A DNA stretch of 64,000 nucleotides, from NCBI RefSeq assembly GCF_041296385.1, contig NC_091023.1, positions 25,049,924 to 25,113,923 on the forward strand. The letters run 5' to 3'. The notes below the pieces were generated by a model. It did no database searches. It saw only the letters and a program-made list of their open reading frames with translations, and was not told where the DNA came from. The DNA is from Aphelocoma coerulescens (lineage: Eukaryota > Chordata > Aves > Passeriformes > Corvidae). Shown one piece after another: positions 51,863 through 62,650 of the stretch. Numbering within the stretch: position 1 is the first letter of the stretch; the number at the start of each line of letters is the position of its first letter. Made by a program: the position numbers and the translations under genes.

Positions 51863-52888
51863 GTACGGCTGTGGTTCTTTATAATTTACATTTTACTGCG
51901 AAAAAAAAGGGCTCACTTTCGGTGTTTCCCCAAACACCTGGTGCAGGTTGAACTTTTGTCCTCGTTTCTGTGAAATATTTTTGTCTCCTGAAGTCAGGCT
52001 GGGGTGGAAGATGTTCCTCATGAGTGATGGGATGCCAGGGAGCTGAGAGGACACTTCTGTTTCTCCCAGCACTTTGTGCTCTGAGCACTGATGTTGATTG
52101 ATCTCTCTGTGTCTCTGCATTGTCCCTGGTACCACCTGTTTTCTGCTCTTTTCTCCTTCACAAATAACTGATTTTGGGGCTTTCCCAGCTGAGAGTGGCT
52201 GGGGCAGGCACAGAACCTGATTTTAAACATGATGTGAGGCCATGGGCAGCCAAACCCAGGCAATTTTGGAGGCATTTTAACAGTGAAGTTCCAGTTTCCA
52301 GGTTTGGTATTTGCATTTTCTAGCATTTGGTTTTCTAGCAGTTAGAAATGCCTTCCAGCTTTTAGATCCTTCACAGGGTTCTCCTGATGCAGGAAATTTC
52401 CAGTTACACAGCAACGAAGACACACTCTTGATGTTTTTCACTGATTGTCCAAAATAACTCCCGGTGTGTTCTATTTGCCCTGAGTCTTACCAAAGTTTCT
52501 TGATGTTTAGATTAAAATCACCTGGCAATCTGGTAAAGAAAGGCTCAAACAGAGAGAACAGTTCATGATTTAGAGCTGAGTTATTCCCAGCAGGGCGTGG
52601 ATGGAGCTGTGAGCTGAGCTCTGGGTGCTGCTCTTTCTTCTCCTCTTCAAGCACTCGTGGCTGAGCTGGAGCCCACCATCCTTCCCAGCAGCTTCCAGCC
52701 TCATCCCTGCCATCCAGGCCTTCCTTGGAGTACAAAAAGAGGGTTTACACTCCCTATATCCTCATTTTTCTGTTTCCCTTAATCCCATTTCCTCTGGAGC
52801 TCCCCTGGTCTTTGGCACCGCGGTGCCCTTGGGTGCTGAGCTCAGCTCTGAGTCTTCCTCCAGCTGCTTTAGGCAGAAGGCTGGAACT

Positions 52889-52928
52889 TGTAATTGGGTT
52901 TTTCCTGCTGTAATTGGGTTTTTCCTCC
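52889..52928. repeat. 20-bp tandem duplication
   Basis: Two adjacent copies of tgtaattgggtttttcctgc; the second has one change. Confidence 0.92.
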
Positions 52929-55359
52929 TGTTCTGGTGGATTTGCCAGGCAGCAGCCCCACGGGTCACTCCTTGCTTTGGTTACTGTCACCATGATAAAA
53001 GTGCCACCATTGGAGCTCCTCAGCACTTCCAGCTCTGCCAGAGGGCTGGGATTTTCTTCTGGCATTTCCTCACGTGTCCTGAAGTACTTGAAATGGTCCA
53101 GCTACAAATACTCCAACTTTAAGTGCTCCAGCTTCTTACCCACTTTGCTCAGACTCTTCCTCACGCTCCCACCCCTGAGCAGATTCTCTTGCAGCTGCTT
53201 TGATCTCAGATGTAAATGCCATTTACAGACTGCACACTCTGGCTGCTCTCAGCGCTCTGGGAACAGCAAATAGTGACAAAGCTCTGTTGCTTTATCAATT
53301 AAAGCCACTCATTAACCCAATCAATTACCTGGTTCTCTGAGCTGCTGGGATCTGGAGCACTCTGGAGCCCCCTGAGCTGCATTTTGCAGAATACACCTCA
53401 CGCAAGGAGCTTGGATTGTGGGTTCTCAAAGGCCAGCAGAGGTAAAATGAGGGTGCAGAATATTTCCTTCATCACATCTGGCCTGCTTTTAATGATGCAT
53501 CAAAGATAAGCTTCAGAAGTTGTTGTTTTCTGTCACCTCTGGTGAGCTTTTCTCACACAAAATTTCCCACTCCAATGAATCCTGTGAATTTTTTCCCCTC
53601 AGTTTGGTCACTCCAGCTCCTTTATATTTTGATTTATAGGAGTTTATTAGGGAGGAGAAAATGCAGGGAAATGATTGATTCCTGTCAGAAGGCAAAGAAA
53701 AGCTTTTTCCTTTATGGAAATCTCTGTGTTTGTACAGCAAAAATAAAGATTAAAACTGCTTGAAGCACATATTTGGGGATTTATCTCATCCAGCAACAAT
53801 CATGTGGAAATGAGAAGCTCCATAATAACTGCTTGAGAAAACTCCCAGCACACATTCAGAGCGGAGAGACAGCACAGCTGCAAATGAACCCCCAAAATTC
53901 CAGCTTCCCAAGCAGGGGGAGGCACCTCCAGAGATGAAAACACAGCAGTGGAGCCACCTCATCCTCCTGATTGTGTCCCTTATTTATGATAAAGGCAGAA
54001 ATAGCTCTACCTGCTCTTGAAGTGAGAGCTGATTGGGAGCAAAGGACAGAAAATGGGCAGTTAAATATAATTACAGCAGCTGCTGGTGAGCCTGGGTGCT
54101 CCAACCACTCCAGCCCTTGGTGGTGGCATTTTCCTTTTTTTTTTTTTTGGCTTTTTTCCACCCCAAAATCAACTCAACGAGGAACTCGAGCTGCTGGTGG
54201 GGCATAAAAAATGAGGGAAAGAATCTTTGAAAATTGGCAAAATAAAAGTGATGGTGCTGAAAGGGGAGAAAACAGAATTTTGTGTGGCAGGGAATTGTGT
54301 GAGGGATCACCCAAACCCATCCTGGAGTGCTGCCAAGGATCTCTGTTCCTGCAGGTGGGATTCCAGCAGGTGCCAGCCAGGGAAGCTGGACAGGGAAAGG
54401 CTTGAGGGGCTCCAAGGGCTCAGTCACTGATTGTAGCAGGGTGTGGTGGACAGGGAAGCACTTCCACACCTTTTCCAGCCAGGAAACCTTTCCCATCCCT
54501 CTTGGAAGGAGCATTTTGCACCCCCAGGAACTCCTTTCTCCCCAGGGATGCTTCCCAAAGTGGGTCGAGTTGAGCTGCATCCCTTTGCCAGAATGAAGCC
54601 CAAATGCTCTGGATTTGGCACAATTTTGGGTGTTAATTTGGCCTTTCTGGCAACATCCAGTGTTAATAAAGTGCAGCCTTGATGGACTCGACATCCCAGT
54701 GTGAATCTTTCCCTCCTTTTGTGCATCTTTCCCTTTAGGAAATCAACACATCAGAGCTACAAATCGAATGAGTTTGTCTGGAAATAGTCAAATGCTGGCA
54801 AGATTTGTCGTGAGGTTTGAGTAAGGAAGCTTTAAAAAATGAAAGGAGGCCAAAAGTGACAGATGGGTCCAAATCCTCTCCTAATCCCTAAATCCTTTAG
54901 TTTAAAAAGTGGCATTCTTGACTAGCTGAGGCTGGGGTAATTTAGTGCAAGAATATTTTCTCCCAACAAAGCTCTGTTGGCTCTTAATCCCATTCCTTTC
55001 ATTTACAGCATCCCTAAACATCCGAGGTGGTCAGTGCCTGATCTGTGGCAAATTTAGGTTATTTAAAGGCCCTTAGGCATTTAACTCTGGTGTTCCAGGG
55101 AATTCCAGCCTGCTGGGAGGTTCTGGAGGTGGTTTCATCCTGCAGACCATGTGTTTTTTCCCTTAATGGATGGCCCCTCTTCCCCAGGAGTCCTGGCGAA
55201 ATTGAGTTTCATTATTACACAACAAAAGAGATGGAATTCATTTTTCCCTGCTGTCAAGCAGTCCTGGAAGATACTGGTATTTAGGAATTGCATCCAGAGC
55301 CAGGTGTCAGCCCCAAAATGGCTTTTCTTAGCTGGTGTTTCCTGGGGTCCAGCTGGTTT

Positions 55360-55384
55360 GGGGTGGGGGGGTGGGGGGTGGGGG
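55360..55384 (+). other. G-quadruplex motif G4-T-G7-T-G6-T-G5
   Basis: Four runs of four to seven G separated by single T residues, on the non-template strand of PPM1L intron 2. Single-base loops and long runs are the arrangement known to give very stable parallel quadruplexes. Confidence 0.9.
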
Positions 55385-57595
55385 TTGTGCTCGGCCTTCC
55401 CTCACCGTGTCCAGGGAATCCCAGAGCCAGGGATCCCTCATCCTCCACTCCTCCCTCCCAGCAGGATTTAATAGATACTGAATTGCTGAAATTCCTCATA
55501 TCCAGGGTTTCTGTGCTCCCTGGAATCCTGGCTCTGGTTCCAGCTGTGGAAAGCTGCTCTGAGCATAAATCCAAGGCTCTGCCCTTCATCCCAACTCCAG
55601 GACTGCAGCCCCCAATCCAGTCCTGTGAGTGTTTCCCATTGCTGGAAGTGCAGAAAAGCCAAAATATCCAAGGTGAAACTTCAGCCAAGAGGTGGCAGAT
55701 CCATCTGCTTCCCACAAATGTCCTGGCTGGAGCTGGGAGAAGTTGTTTTTAACAACCAACAGGCCAAGGACGCCCCTTTTCCAGGTACTCTGCTCCCTTC
55801 CTGGAACTGCAGGCAGGTGTTTTCCCCCAGGGAAAGTGATTACCAGGAGAAAATGAGAAAATTGAAGCAGGAAATTGCAATAGAAATCATAAATAATGGG
55901 CATAATAAATGCTTTGTTGGGGGGAAAAATGGTTTTTTTTCCTTCTGCAAAGAGCCTGCCAAGGTGAAGTCATCATTGTGCTCCATCACAATAAAATCAC
56001 AATAAAACAATAAATAAATGATATCATTATAAATAAAATTATAAATAAAATGATCACAATAGAATCAGTTGTCTTTGCTGGGATGTTTATCCCAAGGTAA
56101 TCCACTAAAAAGGCAGGAAGATCTGTTGGATTGATTTTCTTTAAGAGAATTCCTGTCTTGTAATGCACCTTCCTCCTTGGGCTGTGCTTTGGGGCTGTGC
56201 TTTGTCCTGTTCACAGAGGGCTTGGAAAAATGGGAACACACTTCCACCAGGGATGACTTGCCAGGAGTTGAAATCCTTGTCCTGACAAGGAATTTTGGGA
56301 ATATTTCTCTTCCAGCCTTGGCTGGAGCCATGAGCAGTGAGTGCTGGGAGCACTGGGGAGAGCAGGCACCTGGAATCCCACAATTACCCAGGGATCATGA
56401 TCCTGCAGGAACGTGGGAATGCTGCTGGGAGTGCAATGGCCTGAGGCTGCAAAGCAGCTGGGAAGCTTTCTGGAAGTATTTTAGGAGGGATTTAAAGAGC
56501 AGGAGATAAAATCATCCATTAAAGGTGATAAAAACAACTCTTACAAAGGCAATGGGGCTGCACAGAATGTGCAGGAACAAAATCAGGAGAGCTGGAAAGG
56601 AGGAGGAGAAGAGCCAGAGGAAAGAGGGGGAAATTATTTTGGTGGTTTGGGTTTTATTTTCCCCAAGTGGGATTTTCATTTTGCTCCTTCTTTTTCCTGT
56701 GGGATCCTTGTTACAGGATGTCACCTTGTTTATGGATGTCACCCATAAAATCACTGAGCCTCAGCTGTCCCAGCAAACTTCTGCCTGGCTTAAAATGCAG
56801 GATGGATCCTGAGGGATTGGACTCCCTCAAAGCCAGCTAATCCCATAAACATAAAATCTTTAATATCTTTGGCACTGTGATTGTGGAGGGGTGGATTTCC
56901 CTGGAGTTGCCAAGATGTTGAAATCCCCCCTTTTTTTTTTTCCCCCTTTTTATTTTTGCCAATACAGTTCTGGAGATGGTGTTTTATGTGGATTTGAATA
57001 TTCCATAACGGGAGCTGCAAAGCTGTGGAGATTTCTAATGGATCCTGAGGTGTCCCTCAGAGATCCCAGAATTCGGGAGCAATTCCAGAGGAAATTGCAC
57101 TTGTGGCCTCCTGCTGTTGAGCTGTCCTGGTGACACACACAAACCCCTCACCAGGAAAAAAAAAACCAGTGATTTTCAACTTATTTAAACCATTTCCAAC
57201 GTGTTGCTGCTGAAGGGGATGCTCAGGTGAAATTAAACATGGGAAGGATGCCAGGAAATCAACCTGGGAGCTGAAATGGAATTCCCTCTGTACTGGGATG
57301 ATTTTTCATCTGGACAAGGGAGGAATCACGTGGAGCTTGGAGCTACTGATGGTCCCTGTCAGAGCAGCCTGGAAGATGGAGAGGCTGCCCAAAAGGGTTT
57401 CCATTTCCCAGTAATTAAATTTTGCTTCCTGATGCACAAAATTCCTTTCCAGCTCTCTTGTTTTCCCACCTGGAAAACACTTCTGGGGTGTTGAAACACC
57501 TCCAGAATCCATCAGTCTGGGAGTGCCCCCCAAATCTGGTGAATATCAGATGATTAATGGTGAGGAGGATTAATTGTGTGGGTTTGGATGGGATT

Positions 57596-57785
57596 TTGGG
57601 AAGTCCTCCCTGTGAGGGTGGGGAGGGGCTGGGATGGAAGTCCCAGAGAAGCTGTGGCTGCCCCTGGATCCCTGGCAGTGTCCAAGGCCAGGTTGGAGCA
57701 GCCTGGGACAGTGGGAGGTGTCTGTGGGGGTGGGAGTGGATGGGATTTAAGGTCTCTCTCATCCCAAATCATTCCATGAGTCCCA
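57596..57785 (+). mobile_element. CR1 LINE 3' tail, plus orientation
   Basis: Includes 'agaagctgtggctgcccctg', 'gatccctggcagtgtccaag' and a degenerate end 'catcccaaatcattccatga'. Same group as the copies at 16121 and 19016, but more diverged near the end. Confidence 0.83.
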
Positions 57786-59957
57786 GATCTAACTGGAAAT
57801 AAAATGATTCTCTGTTTCAAATACAAACCCACTGGATACAGCCACGTGGGAATTGTTCCGTGGTGGAAATTAAGCTCCAGTCTCAGAGATCTGAAGTCAT
57901 TCTCTGTATTTCCATGAACCTGCTGCTTCTTTTAATCTCTTGTGAAAGAAGGGAGTTCTTCTAATTTCAGGGGGAAAAGCACATTATGTTGAGATTTGAT
58001 GGAATGATGAGACCTTGAGCTTTCAGAATGGTTGTTTTTAGGTTCAGGCTTTACAGAATGGATTATTCAGGAGAGTTTTGCTGAGAGAAGCAGGAGGTGC
58101 AGGGCATTGTAGGAAAGACCAGCACTGAGGGGTTTGGGATCAGTGCCTGGATGATGTGCTGCCTCTCTGGTCCCACACACCTTGAGGAAAGGGAGGTGGG
58201 TGCTTTAAAAGTCCATGTTTTTGAAAGTTTATTTGCAATTTATTTCATTCACAGGCAGTAAGCCCAGGAATTTGCCAGAACTGTGTATTTTGGAGATTTT
58301 AACAACATTCTCTCCAACCTCTGTAGCTTCTGCTGCAAGAAATTATTTAAATATTCCATTAACCTAGAAAGGAGGGAAGGAGTGAAGTCCCTGCTTAGTC
58401 CCCACAATTCCTGCAGGTTCCCTCCCTGCCAGAGCATAAACGAAAAGTGAATGTCTGCTCCTGCTTGTATCATTCCTGATTTTATATTTTTATCCCTGGA
58501 GAATCAGATTTATTTCTCTGCCTTTGGATTAGAGTTGCTGGCTCACTTGGAGGGCACGTGGAGGTGGAGCTCCGTGATCTTGATGGTCTCCCACCACTTT
58601 TTATCCAGATTTTTCTCACTCCTGCCTATTCTGTGGGCAATAATCCCAGTTTTATGTGGATTTCTGAGCATGTCAAATAGAAATGCAGGAGACACAGGAG
58701 GGGCTGAGGCAGATGGGCCCAGAGAACAGCAAGGTGAACCATAAAAACATCACATTTCTGCCCTGGAAACTCCAGGAGTCCTATTGTTTGGGATTTAAAG
58801 TCCCTGGAAGGCAAGTGGGAATGTGTGGTCTGTAGATGAGAGCTCCATGTGGTGCAAGTTGCAGGTTGGTGGAGAATAAACACAAATATAAACCTGTATT
58901 TTGGGTTATCCTGCTTTCTGCACTGTTCTGAATAACTCTGTTCCCTTCTGGGCGTTACTGAAGCTCAAAAATATTAATTCTTGCTTAATTATTGAGTGAA
59001 CTGAAGCTTGAGCTCTGTTGGGAGGACATAGGGATGGGGTTGATGGGTTGGGTTTGTTTGGGGTTTAATCAATCCAGGCCAGGAATTTTGGGGTTTCTTG
59101 CTCTGGGGTCACTCCAGATGGATCCTTGTCCAGAGGATACCTCAGGCCTCTCCTCTCCCATGGGATCGGGCATCCAGGAAGGCAAAACTGAACCTTTGGG
59201 ACCCAATTTGTTTATTCCTGGCTGGTTTATTTATACCACTCACGGGATGTTTGCCATGGGAACAGCCAGAGTTTGTCCCTCTGGTCTGGACAGGGATGCC
59301 ACCACCCAGAATTTGGGTTTAGGACCACGGAGCCCAGACTGGAGCCCTGCTCTGGACCTCTTCTGGGGGCTGAGTTTCATCCCCAAGACCTTCATGGCCC
59401 AAGTGCTTCTCCCAGAGCACCCCAGCTGTGGGTAAATCCTTTTATTAATGAAGAATCAGATGTAAATTAACAACAAAAGTGAAAACTCAGCCTTGTGCTT
59501 CTCTGCCTAAAAGGAGAAGGGTGTGGCTTTAATTTTACTGAGGGATACCAGAGTGCCTTTGGGAACAATCAGTGCTCAAATTCCCTTTTAATCTGTGTCA
59601 GTGTGTCTGCAAAACCTCACTTGTCACCTTTTGATGCAATGGTCGATGCCTTATCTCATTTTCTGTGCATTTAAAGGTGAAAGTAATTAAAATGTCCAAT
59701 CTTTACCTTTTTTCAATAAAAACATCAAGAAGTGACCTCAGTTCTGGCAGGGCTGAGGGGAGAGAGCTCCGGCGTACCCCATCCCCATCCAGTGCTGCAG
59801 GTTCAGTTCCTGGGGGTTCTGGGGCTCCTTTGGGCTTTCATCGCTTCCCTTGGCCACTGGGAAAAGCCAGTTCTGATGGAACTGCAACGGGAAGATGGGA
59901 ACTGGAATGGAGATGGGAAAAATCCCTCCCCTTTCAGCCTCTCTGCCACCGTTAACG

Positions 59958-60042
59958 TGGGTTGGAGGGGATCAGTCACAGGTTGGACTCCACCATCCTG
60001 GAAGTCCTTCCCAACTCAACGCTCCTGGGATTCTGTAAGAGG
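59958..60042 (+). mobile_element. Short CR1 tail fragment, plus orientation
   Basis: 'caggttggactccaccatcc', 'ggaagtccttcccaactcaa' and 'gggattctgtaag' mark a CR1 3' end. It stops about 80 bases before the exon 3 acceptor. Confidence 0.78.
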
Positions 60043-60120
60043 AAGAACATTTTCCTGCTGATCATTCCTGTATTTACACCCCCTGTGTTGGTGTGCCTCC
60101 CTCCCCTGGTGTTCCTGCAG

Positions 60121-60282
60121 GCACCACGTGTCTGATCGCGCTGCTGTCCGACAAGGAGCTGACCGTGGCCAACGTGGGCGACTCCCGGGGCGTCCTGTGT
60201 GACAAGGACGGCAACGCCATCCCCCTGTCCCACGACCACAAGCCCTACCAGCTGAAGGAGAGGAAGAGGATTAAGAGAGCTG
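60121..60282 (+). CDS. PPM1L: PPM1L exon 3 (coding, residues 192-246, split codons at both ends)
   Basis: The exon is 162 bases. The acceptor is 'ggtgttcctgcag' ending at 60120 and the donor is CTG|gtgagt at 60283; both ends are phase 1. It completes Gly192 with exon 2 and donates the first base of Gly246. The product carries the conserved PP2C core: TTCLIALLSDKELTVANVGD, then SRGVLCDKDG and the LSHDHKP motif. The Asp of GDSRG (residue 212, codon 60180-60182) corresponds to PPM1A Asp146, which is known to bind the third, catalysis-associated metal. The substitution DKE versus human DKD at residue 204 is conservative. Codon use is much more GC-rich than the surrounding intron, as expected for a real exon. 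It is separated from exon 2 by an 8,258-bp intron and from exon 4 by 1,475 bp. Confidence 0.97.
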
Positions 60283-61757
60283 GTGAGTTGTCAGGAGGTT
60301 CATCTTGTATTTGGCACTAAAATTGACGTTTCCCCCGGGAGAGGGTGGGGAGTGCCCGACTGAGGCCTCAGCAGAACAAGTCTCCCGAGTTCCACCCGGA
60401 ATTCTGTCACAGGGCAGAGGTGGCAGCAGAGGATCCACCCCTAAATGAGCTGGTTGGGGTAGGAGGGCAGCCTTCAACAGCCCAGTGACCACTCCTTGGG
60501 ATCTGCCCAGAGAGCAAATGGACAACCAGGAGCATCCCAGGAGCTTCAGCCCCAGCCCTGCCCAAAGCCTGGTTTTGAGAGGCCTGGTCTGAGCCTGAGG
60601 GAGGTTTAGTGCTGAAATCAGCAGAGCATGAATCTACTTCATCCAAGCTGATTTTTATTCCCATATAACAAGCACAAACACAGAAATCGTGGCAGGAGTA
60701 GAGGGAAAGAAACCTTCCCGCAATAAATCTTCCTTGCTTTCATCACTTGTCACCTTTGCCACCTCCTGGGCTGGAATTTACATTGGGATCATCAGCTTTA
60801 ACAGCCAATTCTCCTTGGATTTGTCCAAGTCTTTCTGGACTCCATTCCTGGTTTGGCTCCCACAGCAGCAGCAAATTCTTTGATGGAGGAAATAAGTTCC
60901 TGTGGTTTATGTTAACCCTGCACTGAGTGTTGCCCCAGCAATGCAGGGCCTCTCTCCCCTCCAAAATGGGAATAACAACTTTTTCCATGAATATAAAACA
61001 TTTTTAAAGCCCTCAGGTTATCACTGTGCTCCCACCAGCATAAATACCCATCCCTTCCTCTCATAAATACCTGTCCTCACAAACTCAGGGATGGCAAGAT
61101 CTGCCCTCACTGTTTTCTTCTGCTCATTGCCAGAGGTTTCCTGAGGAATTGTGTGGAGCAGGAATTCCTGTGCTGTTCCAGAAGCTGGGGGTTTCTCTGG
61201 GGGAAGGCAGAGCCACTCCTGGGGGAAGGCAGAGCCATTCCTGGGGAAGGCAGAGCCATTCCTGGGGAAGGCAGAGCCACTCCTGGGGGAAGGCAGAGCC
61301 ATTCCTGGGGAAGGCAGAGCCACTCCTGGGGAAGGCAGGGCCATTCCTGGGGGAAGCAGAGCCACTCCTGGGGGAAGCAGAGCCACTCCTGGGGAAGGCA
61401 GAGCCACTCCTGGGGAAGGCAGAGCCACTCCTGGGGGAAGCAGAGCCATTCCTGGGGAAGGCAGAGCCACTCCTGGGGAAGGCAGGGCCATTCCTGGGGG
61501 AAGCAGAGCCACTCCTGGGGGAAGCAGAGCCATTCCTGGGGGAAGCAGAGCCACTCCTGGGGGAAGGCAGAGCCACTCCTGATTGAGTTGTTTCAACCCA
61601 GCTCTTCCCCGCAGCGCTCCGAGATCTGCCAAAGTCACCTCCTGCATTTTGAGCTCTGTAACCCCATCAGGATTAATTTTGGGGGGGGTCTGGCAGGAAG
61701 CAGAGAGCTGCTTTGATGTTCCAGAGAGCTGCTTTTAGCGTTGCTGTTTCTCCCCAG
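60283..61757 (+). other. PPM1L: PPM1L intron 3 (1,475 bp)
   Basis: gtgagt to ccccag intron, phase 1. The left 900 bases are unique sequence without recognised features. The right part is dominated by an 18-unit G-rich minisatellite (61199-61580), which leaves about 177 bases of unique sequence, including a G8 run at 61681-61688, before the exon 4 acceptor. Confidence 0.9.
61199..61580. repeat. 21/22-bp G-rich minisatellite, about 18 units
   Basis: I count 18 occurrences of the core cag(a/g)gccaYtcct. Between cores the link is G4AAGG, G5AAGG or G5AAG, so units are 21 or 22 bases long. Two units carry cagggcc in place of cagagcc. Mixed unit length shifts frames, yet stops are absent from most frames, producing several long open frames (for example 61021-61647 on -, 61153-61716 on +) that are not genes. 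The array lies inside PPM1L intron 3, about 177 bases before exon 4. Confidence 0.96.
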
Positions 61758-62107
61758 GTGGATTCATCAGCTTCAACGGCTCGTGGCGCGTGCAGGGCAT
61801 CCTGGCCATGTCGCGCTCGCTGGGCGATTACCCCCTGAAGAACCTGAACGTTGTGATCCCCGACCCCGACATCCTGAGCTTTGACCTGGACAAACTGCAG
61901 CCAGAGTTCATGATCCTGGCCTCGGACGGGCTGTGGGACGCCTTCAGCAACGAGGAGGCCGTGCGGTTCATCAAGGAGCGCCTGGACGAGCCGCACTTCG
62001 GGGCCAAGAGCATCGTGCTGCAGTCCTTCTACAGGGGCTGCCCCGACAACATCACAGTCATGGTGGTGAAGTTCAGGAATAGCAGCAAAGCAGAGGAACA
62101 GCTGTGA
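61758..62107 (+). CDS. PPM1L: PPM1L terminal coding exon 4 (residues 246-361 and stop)
   Basis: The acceptor is 'gtttctccccag' ending at 61757. The exon opens by completing Gly246 and then reads GFISFNGSWRVQGILAMSRS, LGDYP, VIPDPDI, ASDGLWD and CPDNITVMVV, which are the ordered C-terminal PP2C motifs. Asp302 (codon 61925-61927, DGLWD) and Asp342 (CPDNIT) are the counterparts of the metal ligands Asp239 and Asp282 of PPM1A. Asp306 matches Asp243. All catalytic residues visible in this half are intact. The stop TGA is at 62105-62107. The protein ends SSKAEEQL, which by my recollection is one Leu longer than the human 360-residue form, giving 361 residues if exon 1 encodes 133. CpG density is high across this exon. 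The C-terminal half of the phosphatase fold is therefore complete in this window. Confidence 0.98.
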
Positions 62108-62650
62108 GGGAGCCCCGGGCTCGCTCCGGACTCGGAACAGACTCGCACATTTTAACCACAGTAGGAAGCTCGAAAACGCCGTCCGGGTTCTCCGCGGGAG
62201 GAGCGGAGCCCTCGGGGCTCTGCTCTTGGCTTGACAAAGGAGCAATACAACAAATCCATGCTGAGCGACAACAAGAATCCAGTTTGTCCCCGTGTCCCTG
62301 CCTCCTGTGCCCTTGCTGCTCCTTAGGAACCGACTGGAACCTCCCATTTCTCACTTTTCTTTACGAATCCTGTGTAGATTTTGGTTTGATTCCTCCCCTC
62401 CCGTGTGCCAGCCCAAGGCGGGCGCGGGGACACAGCAGGGTCAGGGCGGTGCTGCTGCTTTCCCCTCGTGGGTGTCACTGCTCAGAAGCTGCTCTCATGT
62501 TCCTCATCTCTGTGACCTGCAGTGATCAGGGTGCATAGGAGAAGGGTTTGTGGTCTGAAGGAGGAAGAGGAGCCAACTTTCAGCCTGCTGCCACTGCTGG
62601 CTCTCGCTTTGTTTAACCTCCCCCCGAAATAAACCCTGCCAAGCATGTGA
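62108..62650 (+). other. PPM1L: PPM1L 3' UTR (proximal form)
   Basis: Sequence follows the PPM1L stop directly, without a splice donor that would be needed for another coding exon. It runs to a canonical AATAAA at 62628-62633, so cleavage is expected near 62645-62660. GT-rich sequence follows ('tgtgagtaggtag', then a T-rich stretch). The first 350 bases keep the elevated CpG content of exon 4. A longer UTR running past this site is possible, because mammalian PPM1L transcripts are known for long 3' ends, but I see no second AATAAA between 62634 and 64000. Confidence 0.7.
62628..62633 (+). terminator. Poly(A) signal AATAAA of PPM1L
   Basis: Canonical AATAAA located 521 bases after the stop codon. 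It is followed within 30 bases by GT-rich and T-rich sequence typical of a downstream element. It is the only canonical hexamer found downstream of the stop in this window. Confidence 0.7.

Larger units (their letters stand above)
51863..60120 (+). other. PPM1L: PPM1L intron 2 (8,258 bp)
   Basis: GT (gtacgg) to AG (cctgcag) intron, phase 1. It contains a 20-bp tandem duplication (52889-52928), a strong G-quadruplex motif (55360-55384), an AT-rich patch near 55985-56050, a CR1 tail at 57596-57785 and a shorter one at 59958-60042 that ends only about 80 bases before exon 3. No coding exon was recognised within it. Confidence 0.9.

Noticed and set aside
51863..51951. In-frame extension of exon 2 into intron 2 (begins GTAV, resembling GTTC of exon 3)
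   Set aside because: The CAG|gtacgg donor and the perfect phase match to exon 3 identify the true exon end; the resemblance comes from the donor sequence.
54071..54694. 207-codon minus-strand open frame in intron 2
   Set aside because: No homology recognised; lysine-rich part comes from a T-run on the other strand, and the frame is antisense to an intron.
58546..58610. Possible CR1 tail ('gatcttgatggtctcccacc')
   Set aside because: Only about 20 bases resemble the tail and no proper terminus follows; too weak to annotate.
61021..61716. Several overlapping frames of 143-208 codons on both strands
   Set aside because: All are read-throughs of the 21/22-bp minisatellite inside PPM1L intron 3.
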